Source: Cafeteria roenbergensis (lineage: Eukaryota > Sar > Bigyra > Bicosoecida > Cafeteriaceae). From it: 64,000 bases of DNA. This document shows, in pieces, positions 51,699 to 60,201 of this stretch; the stretch's first letter is position 1, and every line of letters begins with the position of its first letter. The DNA is taken from the NCBI GenBank assembly GCA_008330645.1, contig VLTN01000048.1, forward strand, positions 186,001 to 250,000, read 5' to 3'. The position numbers were made by a program, and so were the translations under genes. A model generated the notes under the pieces. It ran no database searches and was not told the DNA's origin. It was given only the letters and a program-made list of their open reading frames with translations.

Positions 51699-54602
51699 AT
51701 GCCCCGACCGCTCTCTTTTCACCTCGCGATCGCACTTCTCGCCGTTGGCAGCACCGCGTCGACCCTGACACCATTCTTGGCAGCTGACATCGACCCATTT
51801 GGTCGCGATGGTCAGGTGACGGGACTTCTGGCTCATAACGGCCAGCTCCTTTTCGGAGGTGACGTGCGCTCCAACGTCAACGTTGCCGCAGAAGAAGTCT
51901 TCACGTACATTCCAACAACCGGATCGGTTTACAAGCAGACTCTAAACTTGGACTCTCTCCCGGCAACAGGTGACATGCACTTTTGCGTGTTCAACGGTGA
52001 AACTTACTTTCAAGCCGAAATCTACCTGGGCGGGCTTTCGACGCGCAAGGGCGTGGAGCTTGGAATGCTCGATTCGGCGCGGTCCACCGGAGCCATCGCA
52101 GCAGACATTTTTCAAGGGACGAGTGGCTCGTTCCCCGCGTTCATGACTGTCTTCGGCGAGCGCATGTTCATGAGCGCGCTTGGGAGCGACGCGCAAGGAC
52201 GAGAGCTGTGGGCCATTAACTCCGCACGGAGCCCGTCTCTCGTGCACGAATTCAGCTCCGTCGAAACGATTGGCGGCGACCCCAAGTACCTCACTGTGTT
52301 CGACAACAAGCTGTTCATGCAGGCGGACTCCCACGCCATGAACAAGGGCGTCGAGCTCTTCGCCTACGACGGCACTGAAGTGACTCTTGCTGCTGACATC
52401 AACGCTGGCGCGGCGAACAGCAACCCCGCGCACATGGCCGTGGTCGCTGGCGTCCTCTACATGAGCGCAGATGGCGGCAACGGCAACGGCCACGAGCTCT
52501 ATGCGTACGACGGCACCAACGCCCCCGCCATGGTTGCAGACGTCAACGCCGGCCCTGACGGCTCCTTCCCCCAGTGGCTGGTCGAGTTCAGCAGCACGCT
52601 GTATTTCGTGGCCACCACGCCGACCACGGGCAGGGAGCTGTTCCGCCTCGACGGCTCGACCGCAGTGCTGGTCGCAGACACGAATCCGGGCGCTGGCGAC
52701 GGCGGATTCAGGAAGATGGCGGTGCTGGATGGCGTCCTCTACATCCCGCACTTTTCCGTGGCTCTCGGGTGGGAGTTGCACCGACTGTCCGCTGAGGGCA
52801 ATGCAATCGCACTGGAGCTGGACGCCTTTCCCGGAGCCAAAGGATCGTCGCCAAGCGCGTTTGTCCACCACGATGAGCAACTCTACTTCGCAGCGGACGG
52901 CGGACAGCACGGAATGTGTGTGTGGAAATTCAACTTGACGCACGGAGCTGAGCTTGCTGTCGCCGTCGAGCCGAAGCTACGCGTTGCGGGACATGTTGAC
53001 ATGGTGTGGTACCAGGGCGGACTCGTATTTTCGACTGATTTCGAGGACAACGGGGTCGAGCCAGTGTTCTTCAACCCAATCACGTCGACCGTGACGCTTC
53101 TTGCCGATACTGTCCCTGGATCAGTCGGAGGGGAAGCCACAAGCTTCTGCGTCTTCGGCGACAAGTTGTACTTCTCGGTGGATGCAGTCGATGTTCCTGG
53201 CGTCGTCGCGAGCAACCTGTTCCGCTACTCCCAAACCGATGGCGCTGCGCGCGTTGGCTCATCTGCCTTCTCGCCTGAGCACCTGACCGTGGTTAGCGAC
53301 GAGATGTTCATGTCTGGCTTCGACGATACGGCCGGGCGAGAGCTCTGGAGCTACAAGGAGGACGGGGAGCCAGCAAGGTTGCTTGACCTCAGGACTGGTG
53401 ACAAGTGGTCGTCGCCTTCGTGGCTGACGGCAGTTGGCGACACGCTGTTCTTCGCAGCCAAAACCGATTCCTCTGTGGGAGGCACGTATCAACTGTGCAA
53501 GTACCACCCTGCAACCGAAGCCTTTCAGGTGCTTCCCTTGCCGACAGTGTATGACCTTGTGCTGATGATGCCTCACACTGGCGAGCTCCTGTTCAGAGCT
53601 CAGACTAGTGGCAGCAACCCAAGTTTCTTCACGGTGCTGTCCAATGGAAGTGTGGTGCTCTCCGCGGAATTCTCGAATCTGCCGCTGGACGTTGATGAAG
53701 TTGCCGTCCTCGGAAACCTGACGTTCTTCTCATCTAACACTTTGGATCCCAGCGTTGGTGCTGAGCTGTTCGGACTGGCTCCCCCGACCGCTTCCCCGAC
53801 CCCGTCTGCTTCACCGTCTGCATCGCCTTCAGTCAGCCCAAGCGCGTCTGCATCGCCGTCAGTCAGCCCAAGCGCGTCTGCATCGCCGTCAGTCAGCCCA
53901 AGCGCGTCTGCATCGCCGTCAGTCAGCCCAAGCGCGTCTGCATCGCCGTCAGCCAGCCCAAGCGCGTCTGCATCGCCGTCAGCCAGCCCAAGCGCGTCTG
54001 GAAGTCCCTCAGCCTCGTCTTCGGCAACCGCGTCTCCGTCTTCGACAGTGAGTGGCTCACCCTCACCGACGCATTCGCCCAGCTCGAGTGTCACAGCTTC
54101 GCCCTCAGCCACTGGCTCGCCCACACCTTCTCCCACTGCCAGTCCCTCCACGACCGTGTCAGGAACGCCCTCACCATCTGCGACGTCATCAGCGACGTCA
54201 AGCGCGACCGCTTCCAGCTCACCGACCACGACGCCTTCGCCGACAACTTCGCCGTCCAGTTCTTCCAGCCCCACCTCGAGCTCCACTGCATCCGCAACTC
54301 CCTCCACGAACGCTGCAGATGGCACCAGCGCCACAGGTGTTGGCACTCAGGCGCCGGAGTCCGACTCAACGGCATTCATCGTGGTCGGCGTCGTAGCCGG
54401 GACGTTGCTGCTGGCAGGAGGCGCGTTCTGGGCATGGAACCGCCAGTCAACTGGCCTGCGTGGCGGACAAGGCACGACGAGCAGCACAGGGCCTGCGGGA
54501 GCAGCTGCCATCCAGGCAAACGGTGACGGCACAGCGTCCGGCGGTGCTGGAGGACTGAGCAGCCTTGGCGCGCACGCTGATGCAGGGAGCGTGCGTGTTT
54601 GA
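51699..54602 (+). CDS. Secreted or surface ELWxxDGT-repeat protein with Ser/Pro stalk and membrane anchor (967 aa)
   Basis: ATG 51699 gives a classical signal peptide (MPRPLSFHLAIALLAVGSTA). About 640 residues of repeats of roughly 45-50 residues follow, with cores such as GRELWAIN, GVELFAYDGT, GHELYAYDGT, GRELFRLDGS and GRELWSYKEDG, each followed by an ADINAG-like turn. This is the ELWxxDGT repeat type, expected to form beta-propeller-like blades. From about residue 696 a Ser/Pro/Ala stalk takes over, built partly from a 30-base tandem repeat and likely O-glycosylated. A single membrane segment (about 890-913, AFIVVGVVAGTLLLAGG) and a 54-residue Gly/Ala cytoplasmic tail end the protein, giving type I topology. 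The repeat region is less GC-rich than the stalk. ELWxxDGT repeats are best known from bacteria, so acquisition by transfer is possible. A role in adhesion or recognition is inferred. Confidence 0.88.
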   Translation: MPRPLSFHLAIALLAVGSTASTLTPFLAADIDPFGRDGQVTGLLAHNGQLLFGGDVRSNVNVAAEEVFTYIPTTGSVYKQTLNLDSLPATGDMHFCVFNGETYFQAEIYLGGLSTRKGVELGMLDSARSTGAIAADIFQGTSGSFPAFMTVFGERMFMSALGSDAQGRELWAINSARSPSLVHEFSSVETIGGDPKYLTVFDNKLFMQADSHAMNKGVELFAYDGTEVTLAADINAGAANSNPAHMAVVAGVLYMSADGGNGNGHELYAYDGTNAPAMVADVNAGPDGSFPQWLVEFSSTLYFVATTPTTGRELFRLDGSTAVLVADTNPGAGDGGFRKMAVLDGVLYIPHFSVALGWELHRLSAEGNAIALELDAFPGAKGSSPSAFVHHDEQLYFAADGGQHGMCVWKFNLTHGAELAVAVEPKLRVAGHVDMVWYQGGLVFSTDFEDNGVEPVFFNPITSTVTLLADTVPGSVGGEATSFCVFGDKLYFSVDAVDVPGVVASNLFRYSQTDGAARVGSSAFSPEHLTVVSDEMFMSGFDDTAGRELWSYKEDGEPARLLDLRTGDKWSSPSWLTAVGDTLFFAAKTDSSVGGTYQLCKYHPATEAFQVLPLPTVYDLVLMMPHTGELLFRAQTSGSNPSFFTVLSNGSVVLSAEFSNLPLDVDEVAVLGNLTFFSSNTLDPSVGAELFGLAPPTASPTPSASPSASPSVSPSASASPSVSPSASASPSVSPSASASPSVSPSASASPSASPSASASPSASPSASGSPSASSSATASPSSTVSGSPSPTHSPSSSVTASPSATGSPTPSPTASPSTTVSGTPSPSATSSATSSATASSSPTTTPSPTTSPSSSSSPTSSSTASATPSTNAADGTSATGVGTQAPESDSTAFIVVGVVAGTLLLAGGAFWAWNRQSTGLRGGQGTTSSTGPAGAAAIQANGDGTASGGAGGLSSLGAHADAGSVRV
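53821..54000 (+). repeat. 30-base tandem repeat, six units, coding for the Ser/Pro stalk
   Basis: Six 30-base units in perfect register (unit starts CATCGCCGTCAGTCAGCCC) encode SASPSVSPSA-type decapeptides. The first unit has one change and the last two share AGCCAGC in place of AGTCAGC, which points to recent stepwise duplication. Confidence 0.95.
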
Positions 54603-54982
54603 GCGTCTGACAGCAGCAGCCCGGCGTGCGGTTTCGCCGGCCGCGTTCGGCCGAGGGTTCTGGTGGACCCGACGCAGCTGAATCCAGAGCGATTGCGGCA
54701 TGGACATGGGTATGACGGCGCTTGAGCGTGTGTGAGTGCGAGCAGCAAGCGCAGCAATGGCCCATTGGCTGCGGCAAAATACAACGGCAGCGCTGACGGA
54801 GCAGCGGCAGAGCAGGGCTGGCGCTCGACCGCACCGCCGGCGCCCACACAGGGACGACGAACGAATGAACAAACACCCCGCAGCACAGCGGAGCGTCCCA
54901 GAACGGGCCCAAGGCGGCCCTTCCTGGAGCAGGCACCGCCGGAACGGGGAGCGGAGCCGCCTCGGCGCAGGCGGGCGCCTGC
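54603..54982. other. Convergent 3' spacer between the ELW-repeat and PH genes
   Basis: Facing 3' UTRs. Nothing else is seen. Confidence 0.4.
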
Positions 54983-55680
54983 CTACGAGGAAGCCGCGCC
55001 AGCCGAGGCGGCGGCTGCTGCACCAGCAGCGGGCTCTTCAGCCGCGACGCCTCCCGCCGCAATGGCCGCCGGGTCCACCGGCTTGCCGGACTTGACCGCC
55101 TCCTCCATGGCCAGCTCCTTGGCCTTGCGCTCGAGGCGGATGTCGCGGATGGGGCGGCGCATCTGCTCGATGGGCTCCATGATGGCGCGGATCCACTCGT
55201 GCATAACGGACTGCGGTGGGGAGGGCGGCGGTGGGAGGCGGCAGCGTCGAGGGGAGCGGTGGGTGCAGCGAGCGCTGACGGCGGGGGCGGCTGCGTGCCG
55301 CGCTGCTTGTTCGCGCCTGCGCGCGGCGGAGCGACGGAGGACCGCGAGGCAACGCGGAAGGCGCCCCGGCCACTCACCTCCTCCTTGGTGCGGCAGGTCA
55401 TGCTCTTGGGGTAGGCGTGGATCTGGAACTCGAAGAAGCCGCCCTTGGGCTTGGCCTCGCCCTTCTTGCGGAAGGTCTCCGTGGCCGAAACGAAGTAGGC
55501 GCTGAGGCGAATGAGGTTGGGGGAGGCGCCGGACGCATAATCCGCCTGCTTGTTGTAGTAGGCGAGCTGGTCGGTGAGCACGAAATAGCGCGCCTTCCAC
55601 GTCCTGTGTCCGCCCTGCTGGCCGCCGAGCTTCTCGACGATGCCTTGCTTGCGCACAGGAGCCTTGACGATGGGATCCAT
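54983..55680 (-). CDS. Small PH-domain protein (176 aa)
   Basis: Exons 55378-55680 and 54983-55210 join in phase 0 (donor GTGAGT, acceptor CCGCAG). Residues about 8-112 form a pleckstrin-homology fold: KQGIVEKLGGQQGGHRTWKARYFVL as strands 1-2 (quoted in part: GHRTWKARYFVL), LAYYNKQADY as strand 3, and the conserved Trp in the final helix (MHEWIRAI), which is encoded just after the intron. PH domains bind phosphoinositides or proteins; the basic strand 1-2 loop with K and R residues would fit lipid binding. A charged helix (RLERKAKELAMEEAVKSGK) and an Ala-rich tail follow. The start ATG has a good context (ACAAAATGG), and the CTGCAG just before it could be the acceptor of a 5' UTR intron. Partner and pathway are unknown. 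Confidence 0.88.
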
Positions 55681-57157
55681 TTTGTCTGCAGGCCCGTGGG
55701 GCAGGTGGACGGGGAGTTGGGCAGAATGCGGTTGGAGGGGGAGGGGCGGCGCGAACGTGCAAGTGCCTCGTGCCGGCGGCCCCGCTGCCACGCCCGCCCA
55801 GCGAGGCGAGGCGCTGCACAGGGGGCAGAACCGGACGGTCCACGCGGCACGGGCGGGGCGCGGGGAGGGCGGATCCCGCGCTGGGGGGCGGTCGGGGCTT
55901 CCAAAGCCTGCGATCGCGAGTCGGACCTGCAACCGACGGGCGCCCGCTCGAGCAACGCGGCCTTGGCGACGCCCGCCCCGAGGCACGCCGCGCGTCCCAG
56001 CCCCGGCGCGGGAAGCGCAGCCACAGCGCGGTGGCTGCGTCATCACTGCCAGCCGGGGGCGGCGGGGCCGCACGCCTTCTGAACGCCGGCGCAGGAAGGG
56101 GGCGCCAGTGCGGTGCCTCGCGTGATCCAGCGCGCCCCCCTGGCGCGCGCCCAGGCGCAGCCGCCTGCTCCCCTCGGTGCCCCTTCCCCCCCTGCCCCCA
56201 CCCGGCCGCGCCGTTGCAACCACGCGCGTGGCGTGCCCGGCCCGGCGGCAGCTCTCAGGCCGCGCTTCCAGCCACCTGCCCGACGGGCTTGCAGCTTGCG
56301 AGATCGCACGGGTTGCGCGGCAGCCAGTCGCCAGCGCGCTCCCACAGCGGCTCCCATCCACCCCGCCGCCCCCTTGTCCCAGCCCACAGTGTGCAAAGCT
56401 CGGCAACGGTCGCGCAAGGCCGAGCTTTCGCAGACGCACGTCAGCAGGCGGCTCACGGTCGACAGACTGAACACCCAGCGAGTGCCGGACTCGGACGCAG
56501 CGGACTGAACACCCGGTCGGCAGAGCCGGGAGGCGGCCGCATTTGCCGGCAGCCAGCCCCCAGCACGCGAAGGGCAGCTGTGGCCCCCTCCCCGCCCCTG
56601 CCCGCGCGAAACAGGTGCTTGCCCCGCGGTAGTCCCCGCGCTCAGTCCACGCGCGGCGAGACTGCCGCTGGGATCCGTTGTTGCAGGCGCGCACCGCCGC
56701 AGTCACGCACCGCAAATGAGGGAGGGAGCACACCGGGAGAAACGTTCCCGAGGTGCCATAGGCACGCGCATGGACTGCTAAGCCGTAGATGGCGCATGCG
56801 TGCCCCCGCCCGCCCTTTCGCGCTGCTCTGCCGGTGTACAAGCAGCTTGGGGCGCGGGCGATGTGGAGCTCAAATTGCGTTGGCTGCGCGTTCGCCCCCC
56901 TCGCAAACTGCCGTCACTGCGAGCCACTCGCAAAGGCACAAAGAATGCGTACGAGCGGTGTCAGAGACCCGGACCGTGCGGGCGAGAAGGCGCTCACGAA
57001 AGCGCGCCCGAGGCGTTGGCAGCCGTTGTTGGTGCCTGCAGAGCTGCCGCCTCGGCCGGCGGTTTGCTTGGCTGCCTGGCGCGCCGCCGCCACCGGAGGC
57101 ACCGAGGGCCGCCGAGCGGCAGCCCCAGCGGGCGCTCGTCCTCGGCCGATCGCAGCG
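55681..57157. other. 1.5 kb divergent spacer between the PH and coiled-coil genes
   Basis: Frames are open on both strands (one minus frame runs through the PH exon up to 56841), but their translations lack domain character. It should hold two promoters and perhaps a noncoding first exon of the PH gene. No RNA gene is seen. Confidence 0.4.
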
Positions 57158-59824
57158 ATGGACTTCTCGGGTATCGACGAGGCGCTGGATCACGCGCAGT
57201 CTGCGATGGGGTCACCCGGCCTGGCGCGGTCGCTGCGCCGGTCTCGGGCGCGGTTCGGGGACTCGGCGGCCGATCGCTACGCCCTTCCCGGGCAGCGAAA
57301 GGCCACGCCTCCCGAGCTTCCGCCTTCGGGGCACCGCTCGTCCCGCTTCGCGGGCGGGGACGGGGCCGACGGGGAGTGGGCGGACCGCGGACAGCTTGGC
57401 AACGGCGCAGCCGGGCAGTTTGGCAGGTCCAGCCGCCGCTTCGAGGGCGGCCACCGCGCCGGCTATGACAGCGACGGCCGCGCCGACCCTGTCTCGTCGG
57501 GCGCTGCGCCGTCGCCGCGCATGGCCAGCGTGGGCGGTTCCTGGGCCGCGGGCGGCTTCGGCGGCGCGGCGGCGGAGTCGCAAATGGCGGCTGCCGGCCG
57601 GGACATCGAGGCCCTTGAGCGGCGCGTGGCGCGGGCCGAAGCCCTGGCAGGGGAGGCCGCGTCGGCCGTGCGCTCCGCGGACCAGGAGGAGGAGTCGCTT
57701 CGAGCAACGGTCGCGTCGCTCGCCACCACCGCAGCGTCGCTCAGGCGCCAGCTGGACGGAGCCGTGGAGTCAGCTGACGCCGCCGACTGGAGCCGCCGGC
57801 TGGCAGAGCTGGACGCTCGGCTGCGCGTCCCGCTGCAAGCCGCTAGGGCGCTTGAGGCGAGGGTGGAGGCGCTGGCAGCGGCGGCGGACTCGGCGCCGGA
57901 CGCGCTGACCGTCCGGGGATGGGCTGATGACAGGGCCGCCGAGGTGGCGGCCGTGGCCAAGGAGGCGGCGATGCGGACGGCGAAACGTTTGGCCGACGAG
58001 GAGGCGGGGCGGTGGCAGGTTTCGGCAGAGCAGGCCGTCGCGGCCACGGCAGAGGCGCGAGAGGTGGCGGAGGCGGCGCTCGCGCGCGCCCGCGGGGAGC
58101 TGGACGGGGCGGCGACTGGCGCCCGCGAGGCCACGGCCAAGGCGCGGCGGGAGGCGGCGGAGGCGGCCGAGGCCATGGCGGCGGAGGCGTCCAAAGCGCG
58201 GGCGGCCACCGCGCGCGCCACAGCGTCGGCCGACGCCGCCGACCGCCTGTCAGAGTCGCTCACCGCCGCGCTGGGGGCTGTTGCCGGGCGGGAGGAGGAG
58301 GCGCGGGCGGCGCTGCGGGGCAAGGCGGAGCGTCTGGAGGCGGCCGCGGCGGAGGCGGAGGCGGTGGCGGGGCGCCTCTCCCGGCTCTGCGTGGCAGCGG
58401 AGGAGGCCAGGGCCCATGCGCAGCGCCGGGCCAGGGAGGCGGAGGAGCGGGCCGAGGCGGCGGACGCGGCGCGGGCGCGGGCGGCCGCTGACGCGCGTCA
58501 GATGGCGGAGCGGGTGTCGACGCGGGAGGCGGCGGCGGCGAAACGTGAGGCCGCTGTCGAGGAGCGCGAAGCCGCCGTGACGGAGCGCGAGGACTCGGCG
58601 GAACGATCCGCCGTCCAGTGGCGCGCCGAGCTCCTTGCGACGAGGGAGTCACTGGCGCGCGAAACCGCCGCGGCGCAGAGCGAGGCCACACGGGTGCGGG
58701 AGGAGAGCGCTCGGCGCGCGGAGGAGGCGGCGGAGCGGGAGGCGGCGGCGGCGGCCAAGGCGGAGGCGGCGCGGGCCCGCGACGAGGCGGCGGCCGAGGC
58801 GGCGCGGCGGGCGGCGGAGCGCGAGGAGGCGGCCGCGGCGGCGGAGCGGCGGCTCAGGGAGAGGACGTCGGCGGCGGAGGGGGAGGCGGCGGAGCGGGGC
58901 AGGGGCCTGCAGCGGCGGGAGGAGGAGCTAGCGGCCTGGGAGGCGCGGGCAGGGCGGCGCGAGGCGGAGGCGGCGCGGGTGGAGGGCGAGGCCGCCCGCG
59001 TGCGCGCCGAGCTGGGCGGCAGGGAGGCGGCGGTTTCGGCTCGCGAGGAGGCGGTGCGGCGGCGGGAGGAGGAGCTGATGGCGCGAGAGGCTGCGGCAGC
59101 CCGGGCCACGGAGGAGGCCAGAGTGCGGGAGGCGGCCGCGGCCGCTGCTGCCGCCGACGCCGAGGCGGAGGCGGAGGCGGCTGCCAGCCGCGCCGCCTCG
59201 GCGCGCGAGGAGGAGACCAGGGTTCGCGCGGCCGTGGCCGATGCCAAGGCTGCAGCTAGGCGCGCCCGCGATGAGCAGGCCGCCGCCGAGCGTGCCAGGG
59301 ACGAGGCGGAGCGGGCCCGCGGGGAGGCGCTGGCAGGCGCCGGGGCGGCAGAGGCGCGGGCGCGGGTCGCTGAGGCGCGGGCTGAGAAGGCCGTTGCCGC
59401 CGCCGCAGCGCGGGCTTCAACGGAGTTGCTCACGCTGCGCCGGGCCCTGAAGGAGGTGCGCGAGCGACTCCATGGCGTGGTCACTCGCGGGGACAAACGC
59501 GCCGCCGACGAGGCGGCGCGAGAGGCCGAGGCGCGACGCCGCAGGCAGCTGCGCTGGGACGCTGTCAAGGCCGAGCGGTCGCGCACGCTGCTGCGGCTAG
59601 AGGAGGCTAGGGCCAACCTGGAGCGGCTCGACGCGGAGCCGCTCTGGGAGGAGGAGGAGGCCGCGGCCTCGGGCAGGGGCAGCGCGAGAGAGCCATCGAG
59701 CCCGGTGCGGGGCGCGCTGGCGGGGGGCAGGCGTGGCGCTGGCGGCGCCGGTGCTGGGTCGCCGCTCAGAGGCGCGGCGGCGCGTGGGTCTGCCCGCGGG
59801 TCGCCCGGTCGGGTGGTCGGGTGA
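57158..59824 (+). CDS. Long Ala/Glu/Arg-rich coiled-coil protein (888 aa)
   Basis: The start MDFSGIDEALDHAQSAMG is the first Met giving ordered sequence; the frame is open to 56789, but that part looks noncoding, and GATCGCAG directly before the ATG could be a splice acceptor. Residues 1-145 are Gly/Ser/Arg-rich. From about 150 to 830 the protein is almost pure helix: Ala/Glu/Arg heptads such as AEERAEAADAARARAAADA, with Leu/Val at a/d positions early on and Ala-dominated repeats later, so parts may be single alpha-helix rather than classic coiled coil. A Leu-containing segment (LLTLRRALKEVRERL-like, near 755) and a Gly/Ser-rich tail end the protein. The repetitive GAGGCGGC coding makes homology weakly informative; a cytoskeletal or centrosomal structural role is only a guess. 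Confidence 0.78.
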   Translation: MDFSGIDEALDHAQSAMGSPGLARSLRRSRARFGDSAADRYALPGQRKATPPELPPSGHRSSRFAGGDGADGEWADRGQLGNGAAGQFGRSSRRFEGGHRAGYDSDGRADPVSSGAAPSPRMASVGGSWAAGGFGGAAAESQMAAAGRDIEALERRVARAEALAGEAASAVRSADQEEESLRATVASLATTAASLRRQLDGAVESADAADWSRRLAELDARLRVPLQAARALEARVEALAAAADSAPDALTVRGWADDRAAEVAAVAKEAAMRTAKRLADEEAGRWQVSAEQAVAATAEAREVAEAALARARGELDGAATGAREATAKARREAAEAAEAMAAEASKARAATARATASADAADRLSESLTAALGAVAGREEEARAALRGKAERLEAAAAEAEAVAGRLSRLCVAAEEARAHAQRRAREAEERAEAADAARARAAADARQMAERVSTREAAAAKREAAVEEREAAVTEREDSAERSAVQWRAELLATRESLARETAAAQSEATRVREESARRAEEAAEREAAAAAKAEAARARDEAAAEAARRAAEREEAAAAAERRLRERTSAAEGEAAERGRGLQRREEELAAWEARAGRREAEAARVEGEAARVRAELGGREAAVSAREEAVRRREEELMAREAAAARATEEARVREAAAAAAAADAEAEAEAAASRAASAREEETRVRAAVADAKAAARRARDEQAAAERARDEAERARGEALAGAGAAEARARVAEARAEKAVAAAAARASTELLTLRRALKEVRERLHGVVTRGDKRAADEAAREAEARRRRQLRWDAVKAERSRTLLRLEEARANLERLDAEPLWEEEEAAASGRGSAREPSSPVRGALAGGRRGAGGAGAGSPLRGAAARGSARGSPGRVVG

Positions 59825-60201
59825 CTGCCGCCGCGGGCAGCGCAACGCAGCGATGTGCTCGGGCTGGCGGGCGGCCCCGCGGCCTGTGCCCGGACGCTGC
59901 GGTGTGCGTGCGTGGCGAAACCAGTTTCACGGTTCTGTGAGAGTGGTCGAATGCGTTGCGCGGCGAATCGACGGAGCGGTTTCACCCCAAGCTCGCAGTT
60001 GCCAGGGAAGCAAGCGGAAGCGTATCTTTGTGCGTATGTGCGCATGTGTGTGTGTGTGTGGGGGGGCGGGGGGGGGCGGGGGGCTGGGCCGAGCTTGCAA
60101 CTCACGGATTGGGTGCATTGCGCGTTCATCTCGTGCTGAATCGAACGACACCGCATGCAGTCAAGCTCCTCCGCCCAAGTTCGCTTCCCCCCGCGGGGAA
60201 A
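59825..60201. other. Convergent spacer with GT/G-run low complexity
   Basis: Facing 3' UTRs of the coiled-coil and 1260-aa genes. A short GT repeat passes into G-runs at 60046-60082. No gene is seen. Confidence 0.45.
60046..60082 (+). repeat. GT dinucleotide repeat followed by G-runs
   Basis: TGTGTGTGTGTG is followed by several runs of six to nine G separated by single C. G-quadruplex formation is possible. Confidence 0.8.

Noticed and set aside
53821-54000. Regular 30-base repeats as a possible CRISPR-like array
   Set aside because: The units are contiguous without spacers, stay in frame and encode a Ser/Pro stalk in a eukaryotic surface protein.
54376-56841. 821-codon minus frame that would extend the PH protein far upstream
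   Set aside because: Only the PH exon within it looks like protein. The ATG in good context at 55680 follows a likely acceptor, and the upstream part is composition-driven.
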